Positions 42,406 to 51,675 of a stretch of DNA of 64,000 nt are shown here, in pieces (within the stretch, counting starts at the first letter, position 1; each line of letters begins with the position of its first letter). The translations under genes and the position numbers were made by a program. The notes beneath the pieces were generated by a model. The model saw nothing but the letters and a program-made list of their open reading frames with translations, had not been told where the DNA came from and ran no database searches. This DNA comes from Mesorhizobium sp. M2E.F.Ca.ET.219.01.1.1. GTDB lineage: Bacteria; Pseudomonadota; Alphaproteobacteria; Rhizobiales; Rhizobiaceae. The stretch is from positions 275,002-339,001 of the forward strand of contig NZ_SADT02000007.1 of NCBI RefSeq assembly GCF_004016445.2, read 5' to 3'.

Positions 42406-43911
42406 TCAGCCCTTCACCGACGGCAGTTCCGACACCAGCCGGAGCGAGGCGTTGATGCCTTCCAGCTGGTAGTGCGGACGCAGATAGAAACGGGCATTGT
42501 AGTAGCCGGGCCGGCCTTCGACGCTGTCGACCTGGACCTCGGCCGCGGCAAGCGGGCGTTTGGCGCGCGCCTTGTCGTCGGCAAAGGCAGGGTTGGCCAG
42601 CACGTACCGGTTGATCCATTCGGTCAACCAGATCTCCATGTCGGTGCGTTCCTTGAACGAGCCGATCTTGTCGCGCGCGATCGCCTTGAGATAATGCGCG
42701 AAGCGCGAGACCGGGAACAGGTAGGGCAGGTTGGCGGAAAGCCGCTCGTTCGACTGCGCGTCGGGATCGACCAGGCGCCCGGCGCGCGTCTCGTCGTCCT
42801 GCAGCGAATGCGCGCCGATGAAGGCCGCAAGATCGGTGTTCTTGCGGTGCAGGATCGGCATCAGGCCGAGCTTCGCCAGCTCCGCCTCGCGCCGGTCGTC
42901 GATGGCGACCTCCGTCGGGCACTTCATCGCGATCGAGCCGTCATCGGTCGGGAAGGCGTGCACCGGCAGGTTGATCACCGTGCCGCCATTCTCGACGCCG
43001 CGGATCTGCGTGCCCCAGCCATAGAGCTTGTGGCTGCGGTTGATGTTAACCCCCATCGGGAAGGCGGCATTCATCCAGACATATTTGTTGTGGTCGCCGC
43101 CCACCTCCTCCTCGAAGGTGAAGCCCTTCACCGGAACGGTCTCCGAACCATAGGGCAGGCGCGCCAGCACGCGCGGCATGGTGAGCCCGATATAGCGGGC
43201 GTCCTCGCTTTCGCGCAGCGACTGCCAGGAGGCATAGGCCGGGTTGTTGACGATCATCTGCAGGTCCTGCGGGTTGGGCAGTTCCTGCCAGCTGTCCATG
43301 CGGAACAGCCGCGGCGAGGCAGCGGCGATGAACGGCGTATGGGCCGAGGCGCAGACGCCGGAAATGTTGCGCAGCAGCCCGACGTCGCGCGGATGGTTGG
43401 AGAATTCGTAGGCGCCGATGATGCAGCCGATCGGCTCGCCGCCCAGCATCGAATACTCGTCCGTGTAGACCTTCTTGAAGATCGGGCTCTGGTCCCACAT
43501 CTGGCCTTCATAGTCCTCCAGCGTGTCGGCCAGCTGCTCCTTGGAGATGTTCATCACGCGGATCTTCAGCTTGGTATCCGTCTCGGTGTTGTTGATCAGG
43601 TACCAGAGGCCGCGCCAGGTGCCTTCCATCTCGCGCACTTCGGGCGCATGCAGGATCTCGTTGACCTGCGTGGTTAGCATCTTGTCGATGCCTGCGATCA
43701 GCGACTTGATCGACTTGATCGCGTTGGACGAGATGGTTGTGGTCTCGGAGCGCGATTGGGCGGCCAATGCCAGATTGCGCACCAGCTGCTGCAGCTTCTC
43801 GCTGTCGTCCTTCTTGACCTTGAAATCCTTTTCAAGGAGTCCGCTGAATTCGCCGAGATCGATGGCTTCCGCCTCGGCGGTGGCGGCTGCGGTCTTTTGC
43901 TGTTCGGCCAT
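42406..43911 (-). CDS. tssC: TssC large sheath subunit
   Basis: The 501-residue protein shows DUF877/VipB features: EGTWRGLWYLINNTETDTKLKIRVMN, DQSPIFKKVYTDEYSMLGGEPIG, PRVLARLPYG and the C-terminal EGRPGYYNARFYLRPHYQLEGI. With TssB it forms the contractile sheath recycled by ClpV. It starts 3 bp after tssB. Only one tssC is present, unlike the paired tssC40/tssC41 genes of Agrobacterium. Confidence 0.95.
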   Translation of the reverse strand: MAEQQKTAAATAEAEAIDLGEFSGLLEKDFKVKKDDSEKLQQLVRNLALAAQSRSETTTISSNAIKSIKSLIAGIDKMLTTQVNEILHAPEVREMEGTWRGLWYLINNTETDTKLKIRVMNISKEQLADTLEDYEGQMWDQSPIFKKVYTDEYSMLGGEPIGCIIGAYEFSNHPRDVGLLRNISGVCASAHTPFIAAASPRLFRMDSWQELPNPQDLQMIVNNPAYASWQSLRESEDARYIGLTMPRVLARLPYGSETVPVKGFTFEEEVGGDHNKYVWMNAAFPMGVNINRSHKLYGWGTQIRGVENGGTVINLPVHAFPTDDGSIAMKCPTEVAIDDRREAELAKLGLMPILHRKNTDLAAFIGAHSLQDDETRAGRLVDPDAQSNERLSANLPYLFPVSRFAHYLKAIARDKIGSFKERTDMEIWLTEWINRYVLANPAFADDKARAKRPLAAAEVQVDSVEGRPGYYNARFYLRPHYQLEGINASLRLVSELPSVKG

Positions 43912-43914
43912 GAC

Positions 43915-44451
43915 TTACTCCTCGCCCTTGCCGTCATCCATCGCCTGGCTGGCGATCTTGCTCAGCAGCGGCTCGTTGTTCAGAAGCTGCGCAATGCGCT
44001 TTTCCGCGTCGACGCGGCCGTCCATGAAGCCCAGCAGCTCCTCTAGCTGGCGGCGCATCTTCAGGATCTCGGCCAGCTGCGGGACCTGCGCGGCGATCTT
44101 GTCTGGCGCGAAGTCGCCCATCTTGGAGAAGGTGAGGTCGATGGCGAGCTCTTCGTCCCGCTCCTGCCCCTCGGCCTGCGGCAGCGTGTTCTTCACCCGC
44201 GCCTTCACGCGCGGCCCCATCGCTTCCATGAATTTCGGGAAGCGGTTGGCGTCGGTTTCGACGAAGTTGCGGTCGAGGACCGATTTCGACGCTTCCTTGG
44301 TCTGTGAAGCGCCGGAAAGGTCGGCCATCACGGCCATGACGAACGGCAGTTCTATCGTCGTTGGGCTGCCGTAGGTTTCGACGTCGTAGGCGATCTGCAC
44401 GCGCGGCGCGCGGTTTCTTTCGATGACCTTCGCTTTGCTCTCTGCTGGCAT
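43915..44451 (-). CDS. tssB: TssB small sheath subunit
   Basis: The 178-residue protein has the VipA pattern: RVQIAYDVETYGSPTTIELPFVMAVMADLSG at the N-terminus (family form), FVETDANRFPKFMEAMGPR, and the C-terminal LAEILKMRRQLEELLGFMDGR, the coiled segment that contacts ClpV and TssC. It is 5 bp downstream of tssA. Confidence 0.95.
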   Translation of the reverse strand: MPAESKAKVIERNRAPRVQIAYDVETYGSPTTIELPFVMAVMADLSGASQTKEASKSVLDRNFVETDANRFPKFMEAMGPRVKARVKNTLPQAEGQERDEELAIDLTFSKMGDFAPDKIAAQVPQLAEILKMRRQLEELLGFMDGRVDAEKRIAQLLNNEPLLSKIASQAMDDGKGEE

Positions 44452-44456
44452 GCTGG

Positions 44457-45635
44457 TTACCTTTCATCCTTCTGGGCCGGCTTCTTGAGATCCGGGACAC
44501 CGGCAAGCAGCCGGAATTCCTTCAGCCCCGACGGGGCGAGATCTTCCATCAGTTCCACGAAATCCATGTGCACCATCCGGCGCACCCGCCGGGCGAGATG
44601 CGGGATGGGGCTGGACGGCTCGGTGCGGTCGTAGAAGGCGACGACGAGGTCCAGGCATTTGACGACTTCGTCGCGCGAGTTGATCCGGTCCGGCAGGCCG
44701 GCGCTCGCTTCCACTGGGCTTGCCACACTTGCCATCGGCTCGGCTCCATGACCGTTTCGGGCGGGCGTCGATGCCGGCTGCGCCGGCTGTGGGGAGGTTT
44801 TCGCGGCACCATTCGCCACTTGGGTGCCCGCGCTGGAATTCCGCTCCAGCGTTGTCAGCAAACGCTGCAGGAACTTCTTCAATTCCGGGACGGTGGCGCC
44901 ATTGCCTTCGATGCGGGCGTTGAGCGCGACGTCCACCGCCTCGAGAGCGGCGATCGCGGCACGCGCGTCGGCCAAAAGCGACGTCATCGCGTCCGCTGCT
45001 TGATCGATCTGCGCCGCGCATCCGGTCCGCACGCGGTTCAGCAACTGGTTGTGGGCGCTCGTCAGCGCCGCCTTTTCGGCGGTCCCGAGACCGGAGGCTG
45101 CCTCCTGGAGCATGACGCGTTCGTCGAGCGCTGCCTGTTCCAGGTCCCGGCCACTGATCGGCCCGATCGCGCGCGGGGAGAAGAACACCGCCTGCCTGAG
45201 GTTCGCCAGCAGGCCCTCCTGGCCGTTTTGCAGATCGAGCAGCGCATTGATGCGGCGCAAGGCGGCGTCGCGTGGGGACGCGCCCGGCCGCAGCGCAGGG
45301 TGCATCGTGTCCCAGTACTGTTCGAAGGTCTTGGCGATGAGCGTCAGGCCCTGGGCGAGGCCGGCCAGCCCTTCCTCGTTGGCCAAGGCCCGCGCAACGA
45401 TGACCAGCAGCCGCAAATCCCGGCCGCGCGGCCGCAATTCCTCGGCTTTTTCCAGTACGGCCGTCCAGTCGACCGGACTGGATTGCGAGGTGGGCTTGCT
45501 GTTGCCGTCATGAACGACTTTGACCTGTGGCTCGGTCAGGCGCTCCAGCTCATGAAAGGCCGGGTCGTTGCGCAAGTCCTCTCCCGACGGATTCGCACCG
45601 TTCAGAGGATTCAGCCAGAGTGCGAGATCAATCAC
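44457..45635 (-). CDS. tssA: TssA, sheath assembly cap/baseplate protein
   Basis: GTG 45635 is preceded by GGGGG and followed directly by the ImpA N-terminal domain (WLNPLNGANPSGEDLRNDPAFHEL). The longer frame to 45713 is Arg-rich and unlike the family. The 392-residue protein continues with LAKTFEQYWDTMHP-like text and ends in a domain related to KCLDLVVAFYDRTEPSSPIPHLARR. TssA primes tail assembly. It is the first gene of the minus-strand core operon. Confidence 0.9.
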   Translation of the reverse strand: MIDLALWLNPLNGANPSGEDLRNDPAFHELERLTEPQVKVVHDGNSKPTSQSSPVDWTAVLEKAEELRPRGRDLRLLVIVARALANEEGLAGLAQGLTLIAKTFEQYWDTMHPALRPGASPRDAALRRINALLDLQNGQEGLLANLRQAVFFSPRAIGPISGRDLEQAALDERVMLQEAASGLGTAEKAALTSAHNQLLNRVRTGCAAQIDQAADAMTSLLADARAAIAALEAVDVALNARIEGNGATVPELKKFLQRLLTTLERNSSAGTQVANGAAKTSPQPAQPASTPARNGHGAEPMASVASPVEASAGLPDRINSRDEVVKCLDLVVAFYDRTEPSSPIPHLARRVRRMVHMDFVELMEDLAPSGLKEFRLLAGVPDLKKPAQKDER

Positions 45636-45965
45636 ACTAACCCCCAGCCAGCGGCCCTGAGACCCTATGTGACGTAACGTTATCACCGGCCTCGCGCGAC
45701 GACAATTGAGCACCTGCGCAAAAACTAACGGAAGCTAAACGCAGCCGTTTTCTAGGCGAAACCCATTGCGCGATTGTCGGACCCGGTATGTGAAATGGCT
45801 CGCATAGTCCGGACGGCAATCCATGTTTGTTGCCAGGAGTTTGCAAGGCTTGTGTAACCGGGCGGTGCCGCCCGGATGGATTCAGAGGCCCTATCCGCCA
45901 CGCGGCTTTGTCAAGCAGCCGCTTATATGGCAGGGTATGGTCGGCAGATCGCGGGAGCAGGTTCG
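45636..45965. promoter_or_regulatory. Divergent promoter region between tssA and clpV
   Basis: This 330-bp gap separates the minus-strand tss operon from plus-strand clpV and must contain both promoters. I saw no -24/-12 (sigma-54) signature, FNR box or convincing -35/-10 pair. The ribosome site of clpV (GGGAGCAGG) lies at its right end. Confidence 0.5.
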
Positions 45966-48794
45966 ATGGAACAGCGCCGGTCATCGCAGAGCTTCAAGCG
46001 TAAGGAATTGGTAGCCAAGCTCAATGCCACGGGGGTGCGCGCCTTCAAGGCCGCGGCCGACACGGCCAAGTTGCGCGGCAATCCCTATGTCGAGCTCGCC
46101 CATTTCATCCAGCAACTGGTGCTGTCCGAGCGCTCGGATGTGCAGATGATCGTCGCCGACGCCGGACTGGATGTCAGCCGGCTGACGGCCGACATGACCC
46201 GCGCCATCGACAAGCTACCCTACGGCGCGACCTCGGTGGAGGAATTCTCCGACCACATCTTCCACGCCATCCAGGAGGGTTGGAACCTGGCGACGCTGGA
46301 GTTCGGGGTTGAGGAGGTGCGCAGCGCCCATATCCTGCTCGCTTGTCTGAGGACGCCCGCGCTCGAAGGCCTGGTGTCGAAGATCAGCGCCGAATTCGAC
46401 AAGATCGATGCCGACGGGGTCATTTCCCGCTTCGCCGATGTCACGGAGGGCTCGCTCGAAGCCGGCTCACCTCCTGTCGCGGCCGCCGCGGAGACACCGG
46501 TCAAGCGCGGCCCGGGCGGGGATTCGGCCTTGGCCAAATACGCCACCGACCTCACCCAGCGCGCCCGCGACGGCAAGATCGATCCGGTCGTCGGCCGCGA
46601 TCCCGAAATACGGCAGATCGTCGACATCCTGATGCGGCGCCGGCAAAATAATCCGATCCTGACCGGCGAGGCGGGCGTCGGCAAGACGGCGGTGGTCGAG
46701 GGATTTGCGCTGCGCATCGCCCAGGGCGACGTGCCGCCGACATTGCAGAATGTCTCGGTGCGTATGCTCGATGTCGGGCTGATGCAGGCCGGCGCCAGCG
46801 TCAAGGGCGAGTTCGAGAAGCGCCTGAAGGCCGTCATCGACGAGGTCCAGGCCTCCGAGGTGCCGATCATCCTGTTCATCGACGAGGCGCACACGCTGAT
46901 CGGCGCCGGCGGCGCGGCGGGAACCGGAGACGCGGCCAATCTCCTGAAGCCGGCGCTGGCGCGCGGCGAGCTGCGCACCATCGCCGCCACCACCTGGGCC
47001 GAATACAAGCAGCACATCGAGAAGGATCCGGCGCTCACCCGGCGCTTCCAGGTGGTCAAGATCGACGAGCCGTCGGAAGCGGTGGCCGTGCTGATGCTGC
47101 GCGGCGTCGCCGGCGTGCTGGAACAGCACCACAAGGTGCAGATCCTGGACGAGGCGATCGAAGCGGCGGTCTCGCTTTCGCATCGCTATATCCCGGCCAG
47201 GCAATTGCCGGACAAGGCGGTCAGCCTACTCGACACCGCCTGCGCCCGCGTCGCGATCTCGCAGCATGCGACGCCGGCCGAGGTCGAGGATATCCTGCGC
47301 CGCCGCCAGGCGCTGGAAGTGGAGAGCGGCATCATCGGCCGCGAGGCGGCGATCGGCATCGACGTGGCCGACCGGCAGGCCCGTGTCGACGCGGGGCTGG
47401 CGGAGGCCGAGACCGCTTTGGCGGCTGCCCAGGCGCGCTGGGATCGGGAAAAGGCTTTGGTGGCAGAAATCCTTGACCTGCGTGCAAAATTGCGCGGCGA
47501 GGGTGTGCCGCTCGACGAGGCGGCGGCTGAGGAGGCTGCTGCCGGGACCGAGGGCGGGGAGGGCGCGGCAAAGGCGCCCGAGCAAAAGCCGACTGAGAGC
47601 AAGCCCGCAGAGAGTAAGGCTGCCGAGACCAAGAAAACCAAGGCTTCGAAAACCAAAGGGGCCAAGGCCGCGAAGGCCGAAGCGGCTTCCGCCGAGCCGG
47701 CGGATGAAGCAACCGACATGGCGCGGCTGCGCGAGCTGATGGCGGAACTTGCGGCCGCGCAAGGCGAGACGCCGCTCATCCTGCCGTCGGTCGACCGCAA
47801 TGCGGTCGCGGCCGTGGTGCAGGACTGGACCGGCATCCCGACCGGACGGATGCTCTCCAGCCAGACCGAGAAGGCGCTTAGGCTCGCCGCCACCCTGTCC
47901 GAGCGCGTGGTCGGCCAGGATCACGCCATGGAAATGATCGCCCGGCGCGTGCAGACCAGCCGCGCCGGCCTCGGCGCGCCGGAAAAACCGGTCGGGGTGT
48001 TCCTGCTCTGCGGGCCTTCCGGCGTCGGCAAGACCGAGACCGCGCTGGCGCTCGCCGAGACGCTCTATGGCGGCGAGCAGAACCTGATCTCGATCAACAT
48101 GTCGGAATTCCAGGAAGCCCATACGGTCTCGACGCTGAAGGGCGCGCCGCCCGGCTATGTCGGTTACGGCAAGGGCGGCATCCTGACCGAGGCCGTGCGC
48201 AGGAAACCCTATTCCGTGATCCTGCTCGACGAGGTCGAGAAGGCGCATCCGGACGTGCATGAGATCTTCTTCCAGGTCTTCGACAAGGGCATGATGGACG
48301 ACAGCGAGGGCCGTCGCATCGATTTCAAGAACACGCTGATCCTGCTCACCTCGAATGTCGGCTCCGATGTCATAATGGATCGGACGAAGAACGGCACCGT
48401 GCGCACCGGCATCGACGACCTAGATACCGCGCTACGCGCCCCGTTGCTGAAGGTGTTCCCGGCCGCTTTCCTCGGTCGGGTCGTCACCATCCCCTACTAT
48501 CCGCTCTCGGACGCGATGATCGAGGCGATTGCCAGGCATCAGTTCGGCAAGATCGCGCGCCGCCTCAAGGCAACCAACGACGCTGAACTGGTGATCGGCG
48601 ACGGCGTGATGGACCTGGTCAAGGCGCGCTGCACCGAGATCGAATCCGGCGGGCGCATGATCGACGCCATCCTCACCAACACGCTGCTGCCGGAACTAAG
48701 CCGCGGCGTGCTCAACCGCTCGCTCGAGGGCAAGAAGATGGCGAAAGTCATCGTGGGCGCCTCGGCGGAAGGATTCACCTACTCGTTCGAATAG
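45966..48794 (+). CDS. clpV: ClpV (TssH) sheath-recycling AAA+ ATPase
   Basis: ATG 45966 follows GGGAGCAGG; the frame upstream to 45876 is not family-like. The 942-residue ATPase has an N-terminal Clp_N domain that binds TssC (KRKELVAKLNATGVRAFKAA), Walker A motifs GEAGVGKT (234-241) and GPSGVGKT (~683-690), Walker B ILFIDEAH and VILLDEVEKAHPDV, and a Clp middle domain. Between the middle domain and the second ATPase (~539-585) there is a Lys/Glu/Ala-rich low-complexity stretch that ClpV usually lacks. It disassembles contracted TssBC sheaths. Confidence 0.95.
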   Translation: MEQRRSSQSFKRKELVAKLNATGVRAFKAAADTAKLRGNPYVELAHFIQQLVLSERSDVQMIVADAGLDVSRLTADMTRAIDKLPYGATSVEEFSDHIFHAIQEGWNLATLEFGVEEVRSAHILLACLRTPALEGLVSKISAEFDKIDADGVISRFADVTEGSLEAGSPPVAAAAETPVKRGPGGDSALAKYATDLTQRARDGKIDPVVGRDPEIRQIVDILMRRRQNNPILTGEAGVGKTAVVEGFALRIAQGDVPPTLQNVSVRMLDVGLMQAGASVKGEFEKRLKAVIDEVQASEVPIILFIDEAHTLIGAGGAAGTGDAANLLKPALARGELRTIAATTWAEYKQHIEKDPALTRRFQVVKIDEPSEAVAVLMLRGVAGVLEQHHKVQILDEAIEAAVSLSHRYIPARQLPDKAVSLLDTACARVAISQHATPAEVEDILRRRQALEVESGIIGREAAIGIDVADRQARVDAGLAEAETALAAAQARWDREKALVAEILDLRAKLRGEGVPLDEAAAEEAAAGTEGGEGAAKAPEQKPTESKPAESKAAETKKTKASKTKGAKAAKAEAASAEPADEATDMARLRELMAELAAAQGETPLILPSVDRNAVAAVVQDWTGIPTGRMLSSQTEKALRLAATLSERVVGQDHAMEMIARRVQTSRAGLGAPEKPVGVFLLCGPSGVGKTETALALAETLYGGEQNLISINMSEFQEAHTVSTLKGAPPGYVGYGKGGILTEAVRRKPYSVILLDEVEKAHPDVHEIFFQVFDKGMMDDSEGRRIDFKNTLILLTSNVGSDVIMDRTKNGTVRTGIDDLDTALRAPLLKVFPAAFLGRVVTIPYYPLSDAMIEAIARHQFGKIARRLKATNDAELVIGDGVMDLVKARCTEIESGGRMIDAILTNTLLPELSRGVLNRSLEGKKMAKVIVGASAEGFTYSFE

Positions 48795-48909
48795 GACCTT
48801 GCAGCGGGTCAGGGCTCGACCGCGCGACCGTCCTGCATGATGCGACGTTCGTCGGCTTTGATCCCCCGGTGTGATCTACGAGCCGGTCATTGCATGGCCT
48901 TGCCCGGCT

Positions 48910-48923
48910 TTGATCAAGGTCAA
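48910..48923. promoter_or_regulatory. FNR/FixK-type box (TTGAT-CAAG-GTCAA)
   Basis: One mismatch to TTGAT-N4-ATCAA. It lies 97 bp ahead of the host attachment gene in the 226-bp gap after clpV, and is the leftmost of the FNR-like boxes in the low-oxygen island. Confidence 0.55.
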
Positions 48924-49020
48924 AGCGATGCGAGGCTATCCGGGCTTACCTGCCTGGCAACAGCAGTGAAATGATCGGACGGCGCCGGAGTGCTCGGCTG
49001 ATCCGACCTCGGAGAAACAC

Positions 49021-49425
49021 ATGATCGTGAATAACGGCACCCTCGTCGCGGTTACGGATGGCGAGAGCCTGCGGCTGTTTCACAACAAGGGGCACGAACC
49101 TCACCTCGACCTGATCGAAGTTGAGGACGCGGTCCTTGAAGTGGCTCACGCCGGATCCGGCGGCAGGCACCGCAGTTCAACCGCCAGTCCGGACGAGTCC
49201 CGGCTGGGCGAGGACGACTTCGCCGCATCGATCGCGAGCTATCTCAATCATAAGGCCCGCGAGGAAGCCTGCGAGCATGTACTGGTGATCGCCGATCCGC
49301 GCACGCTCGGTGAGATGCGGAGGCATTATCAGCCGCCATTGAGCGCCAAACTCGTCGGCGAGATCGCCAAGGACTTCGTCAAGCACTCCGTGATGTCGAT
49401 CAAGAGCGCCATAGAAGCCGCCTGA
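49021..49425 (+). CDS. Host attachment family protein
   Basis: The 134-residue protein follows GGAGA and shows the family pattern NNGTLVAVTDGESLRLFHNKG, then EDDFAASIASYLNHKAREEACEHVLVIADPRTLGEMRRHY and LVGEIAKDFVKHSV. The family was named for attachment of Agrobacterium to plants; its fold is close to release-factor-like baeRF domains and the biochemical role is unsettled. An FNR-type box lies upstream, so it is probably induced at low oxygen. Confidence 0.8.
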   Translation: MIVNNGTLVAVTDGESLRLFHNKGHEPHLDLIEVEDAVLEVAHAGSGGRHRSSTASPDESRLGEDDFAASIASYLNHKAREEACEHVLVIADPRTLGEMRRHYQPPLSAKLVGEIAKDFVKHSVMSIKSAIEAA

Positions 49426-49563
49426 CCCGATCGACACTCCGCCCGCCTTGATTGGCATAGGCGCGACCAACCGCTGGAAAGCTTTGCGGCGGCAGACCCG
49501 TTGGGCCGCGCTCGGTTGCGATACGCGACGATGTTCTCGCAGCTCGCGACCGCACTGGCTGGG

Positions 49564-49597
49564 CGAGCACGCCGCGGTTCGTCGCCGGGCGTGCTCG
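49564..49597 (-). terminator. 10-bp GC-rich hairpin after the cupredoxin gene
   Basis: CGAGCACGCC (49564-49573) pairs perfectly with GGCGTGCTCG (49588-49597) around a 14-nt loop, 8 bp beyond the stop of the minus-strand cupredoxin gene and in the gap between convergent genes. There is no T-run, so its action as a terminator is uncertain. The rest of the 180-bp gap holds nothing I recognise. Confidence 0.4.
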
Positions 49598-49605
49598 GTG
49601 TCGTC

Positions 49606-50082
49606 TTACTGAACCTTGATGGTGGCCCACATGCCGTTCATGAAATGATCGGGGATGTTGCAGAAGACCGCGTAGAAGCCCGGCTTGAGATCGAGCGTCA
49701 GCGAACCCGACTTGCCCGGATCGAGTTCCGAGACCTCGCCCAGATGGCCGGCCGCATCCTCATCGACACGGTTCTCGTTCGAAATATAGGGCAGCGTTGT
49801 CTTTTTCGGGTCCGCCACGGGCACGACAATCATTTCATGGACCGTGGCCTGGGAGGTGTTGGTCACATCGAAGGTCACCTTGCCAGCCGGCACGACTTTC
49901 TTGTCGACCTGAATCTTCATCATCGCCATGCTCATATTCGCCGGCATGCCCATCCCCATCTTGGCGTCGGCGTTCATGTCGCCGTTCTTGTCCCACAATT
50001 TCACGTTGACCGTGGAATCCGCGAAGGCCGGCGCCGCAACAGCCAACGTGGTCAACGCAAGTCCAATTCTCAAAAACTGCAT
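49606..50082 (-). CDS. Exported cupredoxin-like copper protein
   Basis: ATG 50082 follows AGGAG at 8 nt and begins a signal peptide (MQFLRIGLALTTLAVAAPAFA). The 158-residue protein has a Met-rich stretch (KMGMGMPANMSMAMM) and a plastocyanin-like fold with likely copper ligands His in TVHEMIV, and Cys, His and Met in FCNIPDHFMNGM. It should carry electrons or copper in the periplasm. No FNR box was seen directly upstream, although its neighbours have them. Confidence 0.8.
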   Translation of the reverse strand: MQFLRIGLALTTLAVAAPAFADSTVNVKLWDKNGDMNADAKMGMGMPANMSMAMMKIQVDKKVVPAGKVTFDVTNTSQATVHEMIVVPVADPKKTTLPYISNENRVDEDAAGHLGEVSELDPGKSGSLTLDLKPGFYAVFCNIPDHFMNGMWATIKVQ

Positions 50083-50247
50083 CGTAAGTGCTCCTGTCCG
50101 CCGTCCGGCGACCACGAAAGCGGACTGCTTGGAAAGATGGATTGGTCGCAAGCGCTGTCTAGCAAGCACAGCCTGACAACCCGCTGACGACCTCGCTGCC
50201 GGTCCGGACGCCCGGTCGGTTGGCGATACCGCCCGGCGGCGGGGAGC

Positions 50248-50463
50248 TCACCACAGAGAAAAATGCGAGCCCAGGAACACGAGGACCTGGCCGGTGATCA
50301 AAGGAATCCTCAACAGGGGACCGTCCTCTCCGCTGTCCTGCACCGGCTGCCCGAGCACGCAGGGATGCGCCTTCAACACATCTCTCCAGATGGTTGGAAA
50401 GTCCGACCCCTTGCTTCTTTCAGCATTGCAGGTGTCGACAAGCTTCGCGACGGCGTTTCTCAT
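50248..50463 (-). CDS. Small conserved-looking protein of unknown function
   Basis: The 71-residue product reads FPTIWRDVLKAHPCVLGQPVQ and LLRIPLITGQVLVFLG, a pattern I associate with short hypothetical proteins of Rhizobiales; no function is known. The support that it is real is regulatory: an FNR-type box lies 61 bp before its ATG, the same distance as for neighbouring genes. The ribosome site is weak and the frame extends upstream to 50538, so the start is uncertain. Confidence 0.5.
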   Translation of the reverse strand: MRNAVAKLVDTCNAERSKGSDFPTIWRDVLKAHPCVLGQPVQDSGEDGPLLRIPLITGQVLVFLGSHFSLW

Positions 50464-50524
50464 TGAGCGGCGTAACCTTAAGTGCCTGATTACGCCACAT
50501 ATGAAGGATTTCGACGCGAAGAAT

Positions 50525-50538
50525 TTGATTTCGGTCAA
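50525..50538. promoter_or_regulatory. FNR/FixK-type box (TTGAT-TTCG-GTCAA)
   Basis: One mismatch to the consensus. It is 61 bp upstream of the small minus-strand gene at 50463. The remaining sequence up to the stress-protein stop (50745) contains no recognisable gene. Confidence 0.6.
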
Positions 50539-50744
50539 TGCGCCGAAAAGAGTCGCTTACAGTGGCCCCCACGCATTCCCTTGCTTGTGGTAGCGATGTT
50601 TCACTGCGGTCCATGCGGCCCGGTGGGGCGATTTCCTCTCGCCTCTCGCCGCGGTCGAGATATTCGATGGCGACGGCGCTGCGGATCACCATGCTCTATC
50701 CCGCGGCTGCCGCCGTCATCATGCGCGTGCCCAGGCGACCTGCG

Positions 50745-51572
50745 TCAGCTCGACATCAGCCGGTTGAGCCACACCTCGTCCAGCAACGAGCGGGTAACGC
50801 CGCCGAACACCCATTCCCTCAACCGGCTATGCCCATAGGCGCCGGACACGATCAGCTCGGCCTTCACCGAAGCGAAGAAATCGACCAGGCGATTGCTTTC
50901 ATCATCGGTCGTCTTGATGATCTCGGTGCGCGCCTTGAGGCCATGACCCGCCAGGAAGCTCGCTGCGTCCTTGACGCTGTCCCTGATCCAATCGTCCGGA
51001 TTGCGATCGACCGCCACTATGGTGACTTCGTCGGCCATGGCCATGAGCGGCAAAGCGTCGGCCACCGCCCGCCTGGCCTCACGCGTGTCCTTCCAGGACA
51101 CCACGATCCTGCGAGCCGGCAAATCCATAGCGCCCTGAGCCGCGATCAGGACCGGCCGGCCCGCGCGCAGCACCAGCGATCCTGGATCGACCGTGCGGTA
51201 GGAGTCGCCCGTCGACGCGCCCTGGGAGGCGCTGGTGACGACGATATCGGCCATGCGGGCTCTCCGGGCCACGGCGTGATCCGGGTTTTCGATCTCGCCG
51301 TGCCAGTCCGTCTTGACCGCTCCGGCCACCAGGCCGTCGAACTCGCCGCTCAGGCCGGGCAGGCGGCGTCGGATCTCATCCCGCGACTGTTCCCAGATAT
51401 CGGCGGCGATCGCCGCGCCCTCCGGCGCCATCGTCACCGGCAACGGAGCATCCGCGGCGCAGAACCCTATCAAGCGGGCGTCAAAGCGCTTGGCAAGGTT
51501 CACGCCGATCCGCGTGATCGGTTCGATCGGACCGTCGATATTGAGGTTCAGGAGAATTGATTTGTAGCTCAT
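50745..51572 (-). CDS. Universal stress protein
   Basis: The 275-residue protein has the UspA outline: SYKSILLNLNIDGP at the start, AKRFDARLIGFCA, ADIVVTSASQG, then a second half (RRIVVSWKDTREARRAVADALPLM) and the C-terminal ADLIVSGAYGHSR-like motif (AELIVSGAYGHSRLREWVFGG) with the nucleotide-binding Gly-rich turn. Tandem-domain Usp proteins are typical of low-oxygen regulons. A perfect FNR box lies 63 bp upstream of the start. Confidence 0.88.
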   Translation of the reverse strand: MSYKSILLNLNIDGPIEPITRIGVNLAKRFDARLIGFCAADAPLPVTMAPEGAAIAADIWEQSRDEIRRRLPGLSGEFDGLVAGAVKTDWHGEIENPDHAVARRARMADIVVTSASQGASTGDSYRTVDPGSLVLRAGRPVLIAAQGAMDLPARRIVVSWKDTREARRAVADALPLMAMADEVTIVAVDRNPDDWIRDSVKDAASFLAGHGLKARTEIIKTTDDESNRLVDFFASVKAELIVSGAYGHSRLREWVFGGVTRSLLDEVWLNRLMSS

Positions 51573-51635
51573 CGCACGCGCTTTCGATCGAATCCTTTGA
51601 TGAGCGGAACCCTATGCCGGAAGAGCATGGGCGCC

Positions 51636-51649
51636 TTGATGTGGATCAA
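51636..51649. promoter_or_regulatory. FNR/FixK box, perfect (TTGAT-GTGG-ATCAA)
   Basis: Exact match to TTGAT-N4-ATCAA, located 63 bp before the start of the universal stress protein gene and just beyond the stop of the flavin reductase gene, so it controls the former. Confidence 0.75.
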
Positions 51650-51675
51650 AGTCGCATCCGAGCCGCCCCCGGCTT

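Noticed and set aside
50538..51560. 340-aa plus-strand frame over the universal stress protein gene
   Set aside because: Antisense shadow; the opposite strand has a clear Usp fold and an upstream FNR box.
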